DNA from: Streptomyces tardus | GTDB lineage: Bacteria; Actinomycetota; Actinomycetes; Streptomycetales; Streptomycetaceae | Reading direction: 5' to 3' | DNA: 64,000 nucleotides | Assembly (NCBI RefSeq): GCF_018101125.2 | Contig: NZ_JAELVF020000001.1 | Span: 2,762,402 to 2,826,401 of the forward strand | Part shown: piece by piece, positions 37,763-46,315 of the stretch | Layout: every line of letters begins with the position of its first letter | Numbering within the stretch: the first letter of the stretch is position 1 | Translations under genes and position numbers: made by a program | The notes under the pieces: generated by a model | What the model saw: only the letters and a program-made list of their open reading frames with translations | Told to the model about the DNA's origin: nothing | Databases searched by the model: none

Positions 37763-39097
37763 TCAGCGGGCGGGGCGGCGCCCGCGGCCTGCGAGCAGTC
37801 CCAGCGGTACGGCCGCGAGCTGGGTGGCGGCGAGGCACAGCAGCAGCGTGCCGGGGGAGACGCTGCCCGCCGCGACACCGACCAGCGCAGCCCCGGCCGC
37901 GGCGGCGGAGATCTTGAGCCCGGCGGCGGTGGTGAAGACCTGGGCGCGCAACCGGGCCGGGGAGTGGTCGGCGCGGATGCGCAGCGTGGCGCCGAGCAGC
38001 GGGCCCTCGGCCGTACCGGCCGCTGCGAAGAGCGCGACGCACAGCACCCAGTGCGAGGTGAACGAGGCGGCGGCGAGCGCCAGTCCGAGGCCCAGCAGAC
38101 TCCAGGAGGCCAGTGCGGGTGCGGGCGCCCGCGGCCACCAGCGTGCGCAGGCAAGTGAGCCGAACAGCGCGCCGATCGCGAACGCCGTCACCAGCAGACC
38201 GCCCGCACCGGGCGAACCCCGCCCCTCCGCCAGCAGTACGGCGGTGGTGCCGAGCCCGCCGAGTCCGACGAAGGCCAGTGTGGTGCTCGTGGTGATCGCG
38301 CGCAGCTGGGGAATCCGCCGGACGGCCAGCAGCCCGGCGACCAGATCCGCGCGGAAGGGCGGAAGTTGCCGCCCGACCTCGCCGTCCGGCCCGTGTTCGC
38401 TGCCCGGCCGCGCCTCGCCGTACCGCGCCTCGCCGTCCGGTCCGCGTCCGCCGGCCGCCTCGCGTTTGCCGGTCGTCGTGTGGCCGCCGGTCGGCTGTGC
38501 GGTCGGGTGCGGGACGGGCGGGGGTCGTCGGGCGGGCAGGCGCAGGGCGAGCAGGGCCGCCAGCGCCGCAGAGCCGGCGAGGGCGAGCAGCGCGTACGCG
38601 GGGGAGGTCGCGACCGCGATCACGGTGGCCGCTGCCGGTCCGCCGACGGAGGCCGCGTTGTACGAGGCGGCGTCCAAGCCGTAGGCCCTGCCGAGGCGTT
38701 CGGGCGGGACGAGTTCGGCCGGCAGGCTGGACAGTCCGCCCGAGACCACCGGTCCGCACGCGCCGCCGAGTGCGGCCACCGCGAGCGTCAGCGGTGCCGG
38801 GGCCTGTCCGAGGCAGGCCGCGAGCACCGCGATGGCCGCGGCGAAGCCGCCGAGCGCGGCAACGTACCAGCGTCGTACCCGTCGGGCGCGTGCGAGCAGG
38901 GCGCCCGCGAGCGGGGCGGCCACGACGTGCGGCGCCATCCAGGCGGTGAGGACGAACGCGCCCTCGGCCGCCCCGCCGGTGCGGTGCAGCGCCAGCAGCA
39001 CCACCGCGACGGCGACGCCCTCGTCCGCCGACCGGGCGAGCAGCGCGGTGGCCAGACAGTCGCGCAGCCCACCCGCCCGCTCTCCGCGCACCGCCAC
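37763..39097 (-). CDS. MFS transporter
   Basis: A 444-residue major facilitator with about twelve helices. The central cytoplasmic loop (about residues 195-260) is long, Pro/Gly/Arg-rich and repetitive. The N-terminal half keeps the LLARARRVRRWYVAALGG loop between helices 2 and 3 and a second basic loop LRIRADHSPARLRAQVFT near 390. No substrate motif recognised. GTG 39097 has GGGGAGG upstream. Divergent from the CGNR zinc-finger gene; 278 bp separate its end from DUF3515. Confidence 0.87.
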   Translation of the reverse strand: MAVRGERAGGLRDCLATALLARSADEGVAVAVVLLALHRTGGAAEGAFVLTAWMAPHVVAAPLAGALLARARRVRRWYVAALGGFAAAIAVLAACLGQAPAPLTLAVAALGGACGPVVSGGLSSLPAELVPPERLGRAYGLDAASYNAASVGGPAAATVIAVATSPAYALLALAGSAALAALLALRLPARRPPPVPHPTAQPTGGHTTTGKREAAGGRGPDGEARYGEARPGSEHGPDGEVGRQLPPFRADLVAGLLAVRRIPQLRAITTSTTLAFVGLGGLGTTAVLLAEGRGSPGAGGLLVTAFAIGALFGSLACARWWPRAPAPALASWSLLGLGLALAAASFTSHWVLCVALFAAAGTAEGPLLGATLRIRADHSPARLRAQVFTTAAGLKISAAAAGAALVGVAAGSVSPGTLLLCLAATQLAAVPLGLLAGRGRRPAR

Positions 39098-39272
39098 GCC
39101 TCCCCGTACGTACGTCTCGCCGGGCTCCGTTCAGCCGCCGGCTTCGCTCGTCGTGTCCGCTCGTCCGGTGGGGGCTGCTCCCACGGGCCGAGCTGCGGTG
39201 CCCGTGCTGCCCACGGTCCGAGCTGCCCACGGCCCGTACGCAGCGTAATGGCTTAGCATGACAAGACGTTAC

Positions 39273-39297
39273 ACCCGACCCGACCCGACCCGACCCG
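39273..39297. repeat. Five-copy 5-bp tandem repeat
   Basis: Five perfect ACCCG units in the divergent region between the MFS and CGNR genes, directly after a TTAGCAT box at 39253-39259. Confidence 0.85.
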
Positions 39298-39353
39298 TCG
39301 TGAGCCCCCGGCCCTCGCGGAACAGGCGGGGCGCAGCCGGAAGGAGAAGCACC

Positions 39354-39923
39354 GTGCCGCAGCAGCCGGACCGACCGGCCGACGACGGACCGCGGGGGTT
39401 CCGTCCCGCCGAGCGGCTGGTCGAGGCCGCCAACGCCGTACGCCGCTCGCCGCTGCTCCCGCGTGCGGAGCTGGCCGCGCTGCTGGTGCGGCACGGCGAA
39501 CGCTCCGCCGACGTCTCCGCCGACGCCTTCAGCGACGCCGACGCCGACGAACTTCGGGACGCCGCCCGCACGTTGGCCGACGTACTCGCCGAGCGCGACG
39601 CCGACCGCGTCGCCGACGCGCTCAACGAACTGCTCCTGCGCCACGGCGCCCCGCCCCGGCTCTCCCGCCACGACGGCCACTCCTGGCATCTGCACGTCGA
39701 CCGGGGCGAGGAGGCCGGCTGGGGCGAGTGGTTCCTGGCCTCCGGCGCGCTGGCGCTGGCCCAGCTGCTCACCGAGCGCGGACGCGTTGCCTGGGGGGAG
39801 TGCGCCGCGGCCGGCTGCCGCACGCTCTTCCTCGACACCGGGCCGGGCAGCGCGCGCCGTTACTGCTCGACCGGCTGTGCCACCCGGACCCGGGTCGCCG
39901 CGCACCGCCGTCGACAGCGGTGA
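39354..39923 (+). CDS. CGNR zinc finger domain protein
   Basis: A 189-residue protein of the ABATE/CGNR family. The N-terminal helical part runs to about residue 140. The C-terminal treble-clef-like finger shows [20 protein letters not shown] followed by [16 protein letters not shown], that is C-X4-C and C-X3-C, with the basic tail expected for nucleic-acid binding. It may be a transcription regulator. GTG 39354 is preceded by AAGGAG at 8 nt, which rules against the longer reading. It sits 62 nt upstream of menG. Confidence 0.85.
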   Translation: MPQQPDRPADDGPRGFRPAERLVEAANAVRRSPLLPRAELAALLVRHGERSADVSADAFSDADADELRDAARTLADVLAERDADRVADALNELLLRHGAPPRLSRHDGHSWHLHVDRGEEAGWGEWFLASGALALAQLLTERGRVAWGECAAAGCRTLFLDTGPGSARRYCSTGCATRTRVAAHRRRQR

Positions 39924-39985
39924 GGCGCGGCACGCGGCGGCGGGGGTGGTGCGCCGCCGGCCGTGGCGGTGAGGAGAATGGGGAG

Positions 39986-40681
39986 ATGACTCGCGCTTCG
40001 CTGGACAAGCAGCCGCACGAGGTCGCGTCGATGTTCGACGATGTCGCGGCCCGGTACGACCTGACGAACGACGTGCTCTCCCTCGGCCAGGCCCGGCTCT
40101 GGCGCCGAGCCGTCGCCCGCGCCGTGAACGCCCGCCCGGGCGAGCGGGTGCTGGACCTGGCGGCCGGTACGGGCACCTCCGCGCTGCCCTACGCGGAGGA
40201 CGGCGCGTACACCGTGGCCTGCGACTTCTCGCTCGGGATGCTGCGGGAGGGGCGCCACAGGAATCCGCAGCTGCCCTTCGTCGCCGGCGACGGCACCCGA
40301 CTCCCCTTCGCCGACGGCACGTTCGACGCGGTCACCAACTCCTTCGGGCTGCGAAACTTCCAGGACGTCGACCTCGCCCTCGCGGAGCTGCTGCGGGTCA
40401 CGAAGCCGGGCGGGCGGGTGGTGATCTGCGAGTTCAGCCAGCCGGTCTGGAAGCCGTTCCGCACCGTGTACACCGAGTACCTGATGCGCGCGCTGCCGCC
40501 GCTGGCACGCACGGTGTGCAGCAACCCGGACGCCTACGTCTACCTCGCCGAGTCCGTGCGCAGCTGGCCCGACCAGCCCGCGCTGGCCGGGCGGTTGCAG
40601 CACGCGGGCTGGCAGCGGGTCGCCTGGCGCAACCTCTCCGGCGGCATCGTCGCGCTGCACCGCGGCCACCGGGCCGACTGA
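39986..40681 (+). CDS. menG: Demethylmenaquinone methyltransferase MenG/UbiE
   Basis: A 231-residue SAM-dependent methyltransferase. The UbiE signature [18 protein letters not shown] begins at about residue 14, the SAM site [16 protein letters not shown] at about 52, and the second signature [19 protein letters not shown] near 115. It adds the 2-methyl group to demethylmenaquinone, the last step of menaquinone synthesis. ATG 39986 with GAGGAG about 9 nt upstream. Followed by tandem repeats and the flavoprotein gene. Confidence 0.95.
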   Translation: MTRASLDKQPHEVASMFDDVAARYDLTNDVLSLGQARLWRRAVARAVNARPGERVLDLAAGTGTSALPYAEDGAYTVACDFSLGMLREGRHRNPQLPFVAGDGTRLPFADGTFDAVTNSFGLRNFQDVDLALAELLRVTKPGGRVVICEFSQPVWKPFRTVYTEYLMRALPPLARTVCSNPDAYVYLAESVRSWPDQPALAGRLQHAGWQRVAWRNLSGGIVALHRGHRAD

Positions 40682-40691
40682 CCGGGGCCCG

Positions 40692-40752
40692 CGCATCGCC
40701 GTACCCGGGCCGCCGTACCCGCATCGCCGTACCCGCATCGCCGTACCCGGGC
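40692..40752. repeat. Tandem repeat between menG and the flavoprotein gene
   Basis: Roughly 15-bp units of CATCGCCGTACCCG / GGCCGCCGTACCCG occur four times. Confidence 0.75.
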
Positions 40753-40848
40753 CGGCGGACCACCCGGGCCGGCGCCCCACTCGTCCACCGGCGCGCGGGG
40801 GACCCATAGACTTCAGATGTCCAGCGCCTCTATCTCGCGGGAGTCCTC

Positions 40849-42141
40849 GTGGCGGAGCCCCTCACGAAACCAGCCTCTGAGCAGCACGCCGATGTGATCG
40901 TTGTCGGGGCCGGGCCTGGCGGGTCCGCCACGGCGTACCACCTCGCGCGTTCGGGACTCGACGTCCTGCTGCTGGAGAAGACCGCCTTCCCCCGGGAGAA
41001 GGTCTGCGGCGACGGGCTCACCCCGCGCGCGACCAAGCAGCTGGTGTCCATGGGCATCGACATCTCCGAGGAAGCCGGCTGGCTGCGCAACAAGGGGCTG
41101 CGCATCATCGGCGGCGGTCACCGACTCCAGCTCGACTGGCCCGAGTTGGCCGCGTATCCGAACTACGGACTGGTCCGCAAGCGCGACGACTTCGACGAGC
41201 AGCTCGCCCGCCAGGCGCAGAAGGCCGGCGCCCGGATGTACGAGCGCTGCAACGTCCAGGAGCCGATCCTGGACCGTACGGGCCGCATCACCGGTGTGCA
41301 CGCCAAGCTCGGCGAGGAGCGCACTCCGACCACCTTCCACGCCCCGCTGGTCGTCGCGGCCGACGGCAACTCCACGCGACTGTCGCTGAAGATGGGCCTG
41401 CACCGGCGCGAGGACCGCCCGATGGGCGTCGCGGTGCGCACCTACTTCACCTCGCCCCGCCACGACGACGACTACCTGGAGTCGTGGCTGGAGCTGTGGG
41501 ACAAGCGCGGCAGCGAGAACAAGCTGCTGCCCGGTTACGGCTGGGTCTTCGGCATGGGCGACGGCACCTCCAACGTGGGCCTGGGCATCCTCAACAGCTC
41601 CAAGGCGTACAAGGAGTTGGACTGGCGCGAGGTGCTCAAGGCGTGGTGCGCCTCGATGCCCGAGGAGTGGGGCTTCACCCCGGAGAACATGACCATGCCG
41701 ATCCGCGGCGCCGCGCTGCCGATGGCGTTCAACCGGCAGCCGCACTACACCCGCGGCCTGCTTTTGGTCGGCGACGCGGGCGGGCTGGTCAACCCCTTCA
41801 ACGGCGAGGGCATCGCCTACGCCATGGAGTCCGGCCAGATCGCGGCCGAGGTCATCGTCCAGGCACAGTCGCGGCAGACCCCGGCCCAGCGCGAACTGGC
41901 CATGCAGCGCTACCCGAAGGTCCTCAAGGACACCTACGGCGGCTACTACACGATGGGCCGCGTCTTCGTGAAGCTCATCGGCAACCCGAAGATCATGAAG
42001 CTGGCGACCGAGCGCGGTCTGACCCATCCGATGCTGATGCGCTTCACGCTGAAGATGCTGGCCAACCTCACCGACCCCAGCGGCGGCGACGCGATGGACC
42101 GCGTCATCAACGGGCTGACGAAGCTGGCCCCCAAGGCCTGA
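40849..42141 (+). CDS. Geranylgeranyl reductase family FAD-dependent oxidoreductase
   Basis: A 430-residue flavoprotein. The FAD dinucleotide fold VIVVGAGPGGSATAYHLARSG is at about residues 16-36, followed by FPREKVCGDGLTPRA (the CGDGLTPR motif of geranylgeranyl reductases) and LLVGDAGGLVNPFNGEGIAYA near 305. In prokaryotes this family saturates isoprenoid chains, and reduction of the menaquinone side chain is a sensible guess given menG upstream. Substrate not proven. GTG start at 40849. A TAGACT box at 40807-40812 is a possible -10 element. Confidence 0.9.
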   Translation: MAEPLTKPASEQHADVIVVGAGPGGSATAYHLARSGLDVLLLEKTAFPREKVCGDGLTPRATKQLVSMGIDISEEAGWLRNKGLRIIGGGHRLQLDWPELAAYPNYGLVRKRDDFDEQLARQAQKAGARMYERCNVQEPILDRTGRITGVHAKLGEERTPTTFHAPLVVAADGNSTRLSLKMGLHRREDRPMGVAVRTYFTSPRHDDDYLESWLELWDKRGSENKLLPGYGWVFGMGDGTSNVGLGILNSSKAYKELDWREVLKAWCASMPEEWGFTPENMTMPIRGAALPMAFNRQPHYTRGLLLVGDAGGLVNPFNGEGIAYAMESGQIAAEVIVQAQSRQTPAQRELAMQRYPKVLKDTYGGYYTMGRVFVKLIGNPKIMKLATERGLTHPMLMRFTLKMLANLTDPSGGDAMDRVINGLTKLAPKA

Positions 42142-42504
42142 CGGGCTCGTCCCGCCCGTCCCGCCCGTCCCGCCCTCGCGGCGTCGTCCGTGCCCGCACG
42201 GACGACGCCGTTCGGCGTTCCGTGCTGCGGCGTTCCGTGCGGCCCGTACGCGGCACGGGGCGGCGTACGGGCGGCGTTTACGGGCGCGGGGCAGGCGACA
42301 GGCCCCCGCCGGTCTCCCGGCGAGGGCCTGAGGCGTACCCGAAGGCGTGGCCGCGCGATCGAGTACATCCGGTAACGCAACGCTCGGCACGAGTGTCCCG
42401 CAACCAATTCCGCCCGGCGCGGTGTTGCCCGATGCGGTGCTGCCCCGACGCGGTGTTGCCGGGCGGGTGCTGCCGGGCGCGGTGCCGTCCGGCACGGGCT
42501 CCGA
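42142..42504. other. Intergenic region with repeats and terminator
   Basis: This 363-bp gap between converging genes holds CCCGT repeats (42146-42175), a strong hairpin (42299-42330), and a run of imperfect repeats built from GCGGTGTTGCC/GCGGTGCTGCC (42419-42490). No gene is supported. Confidence 0.7.
42299..42330. terminator. Bidirectional terminator between flavoprotein and NlpC/P60 genes
   Basis: CAGGCCC (42299-42305) and CGCCGG (42307-42312) pair with CCGGCG (42317-42322) and GGGCCTG (42324-42330); a single C/A mismatch and a 4-nt loop. Confidence 0.8.
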
Positions 42505-43326
42505 TCAGAGGAAGCGCACGGCGCCCGAGGGGGTGCCGCCCCAGTTGAGCGGGTGCATGGCGACACCGGAGCTGGGGTTCTGGGCGCCGACGTACTGGCC
42601 GTCGCCCACGTAGATGGCCACATGGGTGGCGCTGCCCTTGCCGCCCCAGTAGAGGACGTCGCCGGGCTGGAGGTTGCCGAGGCCGACCTCGGTGCCGGCC
42701 GACGACTGGGCCTGCGAGGTGCGCGGCAGGCTGACGCCCGCCTGCTTGAGGGCGGCGGTGGTGAGTCCGGAGCAGTCGTAGGCGTTGGGGCCGGTGGAGC
42801 CCATCACGTACGCCTTGCCGACCTGCGCGCGGGCGAAGTTGGCGACCGCAGCGGCGGTTCCGCTCGCCGGGGTGGACGGGGCGGCCTCCGAGGAGCCGCC
42901 TCCCTGGCCGTCCGGGGCGGTGCGCTCGGCGCTGCGGGCGGCCCGCAGTTCGGTCTCGCGCTCGGCGGCTGCCTCAGCGGCTGCCTTCCTGGCGGCTTCC
43001 TTCTTCGCCTCCTCGGCCTTCTTGGCCTTGGCGGCGGTCTTCTGCGCGGCCTGCTGGGCGTCCGCCTTGGCAGCGTCCAGCTCGTACTGCACCGCGATGC
43101 TCTGCGTCGCGTAGACCGCCTGGTTGGTGCCGGTGGAGACCTGGGAGCCGAGCGTGGGCAGTTCGGCGGTGTCGGCGTGGTCGCCGCTCTCGGCTGCGAC
43201 GGGGGCGGATGCGCCGGTCACCGCGAGGGTCGTGAAGACGCCACCGGCAACACCCGCGGTGAGGAGCGAGTTCCGGGAGGAAACACGGGGCTTCCGGTGG
43301 CGGCGTATGTGAGCGTTCGAGGACAT
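42505..43326 (-). CDS. Secreted NlpC/P60 (C40) peptidoglycan hydrolase
   Basis: A 273-residue exported enzyme. A signal peptide ends near ASA/PVAA (about residue 41-45). An Ala/Lys/Glu-rich coiled coil fills about 80-135. The C40 peptidase domain covers 158-273, with catalytic Cys 185 in NAYDCSGLTT, His 235 in ATHVAIYVGDGQYV, and a further polar residue in the C-terminal region. It should cleave peptide cross-links in the wall. ATG 43326. No ydaO-type riboswitch was recognised upstream, although such genes sometimes have one. Confidence 0.93.
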   Translation of the reverse strand: MSSNAHIRRHRKPRVSSRNSLLTAGVAGGVFTTLAVTGASAPVAAESGDHADTAELPTLGSQVSTGTNQAVYATQSIAVQYELDAAKADAQQAAQKTAAKAKKAEEAKKEAARKAAAEAAAERETELRAARSAERTAPDGQGGGSSEAAPSTPASGTAAAVANFARAQVGKAYVMGSTGPNAYDCSGLTTAALKQAGVSLPRTSQAQSSAGTEVGLGNLQPGDVLYWGGKGSATHVAIYVGDGQYVGAQNPSSGVAMHPLNWGGTPSGAVRFL

Positions 43327-43621
43327 GGGGTCCTGGCTACCAGGGGGAGAACGTTCCGCTCAAGCAAGGTGGTTTGCGCCACAACGGGCGTGCCGCCGTC
43401 CGATATGGGGTGTTTGAGTATCCGTCACGTCGTCAGCTTTACCTGATCAATGTCCAACTACGGTGCCGTGACCACGCAGTTGCCCGATATGTCGGCTCGC
43501 GCGACACGCCTAGCATGTCTCGGCCCGATAACGCCAGCACGACAGTCACTGTCGACGCCGGGGTGTGCTGCAGGTCACATCTCGGGCGGCATCGAGTGCT
43601 GCGCAAATCTCCCACTGAGTC

Positions 43622-43642
43622 AAAAAGGCCCCACTCGGGGGC
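43622..43642 (-). terminator. Intrinsic terminator facing left inside the intergenic region
   Basis: On the minus strand, GCCCC-CGAGT-GGGGC is followed by CTTTTTG. No annotated gene upstream on that strand needs it, so it may end a small RNA. Confidence 0.5.
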
Positions 43643-44179
43643 ACTTCAGGCGCGAACTGTGGGGCGTTTTACCCCCTTTCGCTCCCGCCTCGCTCGGCTC
43701 GGCGAAGCCCCGCCGGAGCTTCCGGGGGCGGCTCTGTGAGGGGATCCCTGCGGTGAACTGCCCGCGCCACGAACGGAGTTGAACGACGGGCCCGGCGTTC
43801 CGTGGCCGGCTCGCAGTCGGCGCTGTCTGAGGGGTGCGTGCGGAGTGGGGCAACCGGTCGATGTGTGCCGCGAGTCCGTGGCTCTCCTCCTCTCCTTCTC
43901 GCTTCTTCTCGACGCAAACGTCCGGAGGGAGAGGGGCAAAGGGGAGGGAGGAGAGGGAGTCGAACCGGGGGTGGGTGCGACACCGCGAACGAGTCGTTCC
44001 GACCCGCGCCGACGGGGTGGGTCGGGCGCCTCGTCTGCTCGTGAATGTGCGGGCATTCACGAACGGTGACGCCTTGTGACATTGCGCCCGCTTCCCCGCG
44101 TCCGGGCCGATGCGTCGCGACTGCGGGTGAACGCGGTCGACGGCTCTTCGCGAGGCCGCCGCGGAGGCTCCCGCCGAGG

Positions 44180-44198
44180 TGAAGGAAGGCTTACCTAA
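44180..44198. promoter_or_regulatory. Iron-box-like sequence upstream of nuo
   Basis: AAGGAAGGCTTACCTAA-type sequence matches 14 of 19 positions of the DmdR/IdeR iron-box consensus as I know it (TTAGGTTAGGCTCACCTAA), with the right half AGGCT-T-ACCTAA nearly complete. Confidence 0.4.
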
Positions 44199-44286
44199 CA
44201 CGCCTTCTCTCACATTGCAAAGTTGCATGTATTGACCAAGCCAAGGTAGGTGATTCGGGCTCTGAGCTGCAAAGACAAACGAACTC

Positions 44287-44301
44287 CTCACCCGTCGTGA
44301 G
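44287..44301. promoter_or_regulatory. Inverted repeat CTCAC-N5-GTGAG upstream of nuo
   Basis: Perfect 5-bp arms at 44287-44291 and 44297-44301. Regulator unknown. Confidence 0.35.
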
Positions 44302-44393
44302 TAATTGGGTGCTTTGCGTATGAAGATCGTTACGCGCGAGTAAAGTTGAAGTGAAGCCGGGTGGCAGAGATCACAAACTGAGTCCTGCACCCC

Positions 44394-44407
44394 GTGTCGC
44401 AGGTCAC
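44394..44407. promoter_or_regulatory. Crp-like site at the nuo promoter
   Basis: GTGTCGCAGGTCAC fits the streptomycete Crp pattern GTG-N6-GNCAC and lies over the expected -35 region. Confidence 0.4.
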
Positions 44408-44420
44408 AAGGTCCGGGGCA

Positions 44421-44426
44421 TAGGAT
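44421..44426 (+). promoter_or_regulatory. nuo operon -10 element
   Basis: TAGGAT at 44421-44426 is a good housekeeping -10 hexamer. Predicted transcription start near 44433, placing the Rex-like operator just downstream. No clear -35 is seen. Confidence 0.5.
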
Positions 44427-44443
44427 GCGAGGCGCATTGGGCT

Positions 44444-44459
44444 TGTGAACTGCCTCACA
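44444..44459. promoter_or_regulatory. Rex operator (ROP)-like site upstream of nuoA
   Basis: TGTGAACTGCCTCACA matches the Streptomyces Rex operator TGTGAAC-N3-TTCACA with one mismatch. About 11 nt downstream of the predicted transcription start, so binding would repress. Rex senses NADH/NAD+ ratio, apt for an NADH dehydrogenase operon. Confidence 0.75.
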
Positions 44460-44553
44460 TACGCGCGACCTTGGCGTATCGCCACCCCGGCGAGAAGCGG
44501 TGAGCGGGCCCGCATACCCACTAGTCAGCGGCGACTGGAAGGAGCGAGGAGCG

Positions 44554-44913
44554 GTGAACGCGTACGTCCCCATCCTCGTGCTCGGAGCTCTGGGTGCGGC
44601 CTTCGCGGTGTTCTCCGTGGTGGCGGCCTCGGTGATCGGGCCCAAGCGCTACAACCGCGCCAAGCTCGACGCTTACGAGTGCGGTATCGAGCCCACCCCC
44701 ATGCCGGAGAGCGGCGGGCGCTTCCCGGTGAAGTACTACATCACCGCGATGCTGTTCATCGTCTTCGACGTGGAGATCGTCTTCCTCTACCCCTGGGCCG
44801 TCCACTTCGACGCCCTCGGGATGTTCGGCCTCGTGCAGATGCTGATCTTCGTCGGCCTCATCGGTGTCGCCTACGCCTACGACTGGCGGCGAGGAGGTCT
44901 GGAGTGGGACTGA
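44554..44913 (+). CDS. nuoA: NADH-quinone oxidoreductase subunit A
   Basis: A 119-residue membrane subunit with three helices. The conserved loop YECGIEPTP (about residues 42-50) between helices 1 and 2 and FDVEIVFLYPWA at about 73-84 are NuoA signatures; the end DWRRGGLEWD is typical of actinobacteria. GTG 44554 with GGAGCGAGGAG just upstream; an earlier in-frame GTG at 44500 would add 18 residues and lacks family support. First gene of the 14-gene complex I operon. Confidence 0.96.
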   Translation: MNAYVPILVLGALGAAFAVFSVVAASVIGPKRYNRAKLDAYECGIEPTPMPESGGRFPVKYYITAMLFIVFDVEIVFLYPWAVHFDALGMFGLVQMLIFVGLIGVAYAYDWRRGGLEWD

Positions 44914-44990
44914 CCCGAGCGCGCCACCCCCGCGCCCCGCGCGCGACGACACGCACAGCACCCAGGACCTGAGAGCAGAGGCGATTTCAG

Positions 44991-45545
44991 ATGGGACTTG
45001 AGGAGAAGCTGCCCAGTGGCTTTCTGCTCACCACGGTGGAGCAGGCCGCGGGTTGGGTGCGCAAGTCATCGGTCTTTCCGGCGACCTTCGGCCTCGCCTG
45101 CTGCGCCATCGAGATGATGACCACGGGCGCGGGCAGGTACGACCTGGCCCGCTTCGGCATGGAGGTCTTCCGCGGTTCGCCCCGGCAGGCGGACCTGATG
45201 ATCGTGGCCGGCCGCGTCAGTCAGAAGATGGCGCCCGTGCTGCGGCAGGTCTACGACCAGATGCCGAACCCCAAGTGGGTCATCTCCATGGGCGTTTGCG
45301 CTTCCTCGGGCGGCATGTTCAACAACTACGCCATCGTCCAGGGCGTCGACCACGTCGTACCGGTCGACATCTACCTGCCCGGCTGCCCGCCGCGCCCCGA
45401 GATGCTGCTCGACGCCATCCTCAAGCTGCACCAGAAGATGCAGGAGGAGAAGCTCGGCGTGAACCGCGAGCAGGCGGCCCGCGAGGCGGAGGAAGCGGCC
45501 CTGAAGGCCCTGCCGACGATCGAGATGAAGGGGCTGCTGCGATGA
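44991..45545 (+). CDS. nuoB: NADH-quinone oxidoreductase subunit B
   Basis: A 184-residue peripheral-arm subunit that holds the terminal [4Fe-4S] cluster N2 next to the quinone site. Cluster ligands are visible: tandem Cys 37-38 in LACCAIEMM, Cys 103 in [10 protein letters not shown] and Cys 132 in LPGCPPRPE. The C-terminal 35 residues are a charged Glu/Ala-rich extension. ATG 44991. Its stop overlaps nuoC by 4 nt. Confidence 0.97.
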   Translation: MGLEEKLPSGFLLTTVEQAAGWVRKSSVFPATFGLACCAIEMMTTGAGRYDLARFGMEVFRGSPRQADLMIVAGRVSQKMAPVLRQVYDQMPNPKWVISMGVCASSGGMFNNYAIVQGVDHVVPVDIYLPGCPPRPEMLLDAILKLHQKMQEEKLGVNREQAAREAEEAALKALPTIEMKGLLR

Positions 45546-46315
45546 GCGCGGACAAGTCGCCCGAGAAGAAGGGCTCTTCGCCCGGCGCGTCCGCCGGTGA
45601 CGCTCAGGAGCCCGAGGGCCCCGAGAGCACGGTGCCCGCACAGCGCGAGGACCTCGGCGACGTCATCGCCGTGCGCCGGGGCATGTTCGGCGCGCGCAAC
45701 GGCACCGACACCTCCGGCTACGGCGGGCTGGTGCGCACCGTGCGCCTGCCCGGCGGCAGCAGCCGCCCGTACGGCTCGTACTTCGACGAGGTCGCCGACG
45801 AGCTGGAGGGCGCCCTGGAAGAGCAGGACGTCGAGCCGGAGAGCGTGATCGAGAAGACGGTCGTCGACCGCGACGAACTGACCTTCCACATCGCCCGCGA
45901 GCACCTGGTGCGCGTCTGCCAGACGCTGCGCGACGACCCCGCCCTGCGCTTCGAGTACTGCACGGGCGTCAGCGCGGTGCACTTCCCCGGCGACACGGGC
46001 CGCGAGCTGCGGGCCGTCTACCACCTGCGGTCGCTGACCCACAACCGGATCATCCGGCTGGAGGTCAGCGCCCCGGACGCCGATCCGCACATCCCCTCGG
46101 TCGTCTCGGTCTACCCGACCAACGACTGGCACGAGCGGGAGGCCTACGACTTCTTCGGTCTGATCTTCGACGGCCACCCGGCCCTCACCCGGATCATGAT
46201 GCCCGACGACTGGCAGGGCTTCCCGCAGCGCAAGGACTACCCGCTGGGTGGCATTCCGGTCGAGTACAAGGGCGCCCAGATCCCGGCGCCCGATCAGCGG
46301 AGGTCGTACAGCTGA
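45542..46315 (+). CDS. nuoC: NADH-quinone oxidoreductase subunit C
   Basis: A 257-residue subunit of the connecting domain. Roughly 75 residues at the N-terminus are a low-complexity, charged extension typical of actinobacteria. The conserved 30-kDa core follows, with [23 protein letters not shown] near 190-215 and [21 protein letters not shown] near 220-240. ATG overlaps nuoB, and its stop shares one base with the start of nuoD. Confidence 0.96.
   Translation: MSADKSPEKKGSSPGASAGDAQEPEGPESTVPAQREDLGDVIAVRRGMFGARNGTDTSGYGGLVRTVRLPGGSSRPYGSYFDEVADELEGALEEQDVEPESVIEKTVVDRDELTFHIAREHLVRVCQTLRDDPALRFEYCTGVSAVHFPGDTGRELRAVYHLRSLTHNRIIRLEVSAPDADPHIPSVVSVYPTNDWHEREAYDFFGLIFDGHPALTRIMMPDDWQGFPQRKDYPLGGIPVEYKGAQIPAPDQRRSYS

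Larger units (their letters stand above)
43327..44553. other. Long intergenic region between the NlpC/P60 gene and nuoA
   Basis: A 1.2-kb gap without a credible protein gene: open frames on both strands are low-complexity and not codon-biased, and one minus frame would cross the nuo promoter. Contents that can be pointed to: promoter of the hydrolase near 43500-43515 (TAGGCG on the minus strand), an intrinsic terminator facing left (43622-43642), a hairpin at 43661-43675, an iron-box-like site (44180-44198), an inverted repeat CTCAC-N5-GTGAG (44287-44301), and the nuo promoter with Crp-like and Rex-like sites. The stretch 44200-44400 is unusually AT rich. Confidence 0.7.

Noticed and set aside
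43327..43620. Possible c-di-AMP (ydaO-type) riboswitch upstream of the NlpC/P60 gene
   Set aside because: Streptomycete wall hydrolases can have one, but none of the conserved ydaO motifs is recognisable on the minus strand here.
43930..44010. Possible tRNA on the minus strand, suggested by GGTTCGACTC
   Set aside because: The flanking bases do not form a T-stem or acceptor stem, and no anticodon arm can be drawn.
44500..44553. Earlier GTG start for NuoA
   Set aside because: It would add 18 residues without family similarity; the GTG at 44554 has a strong ribosome site and gives the standard length.
43620..44645. 341-codon minus-strand frame in the nuo upstream region
   Set aside because: It would run through the nuo promoter and into nuoA, is low-complexity, and lacks a ribosome site or codon bias.
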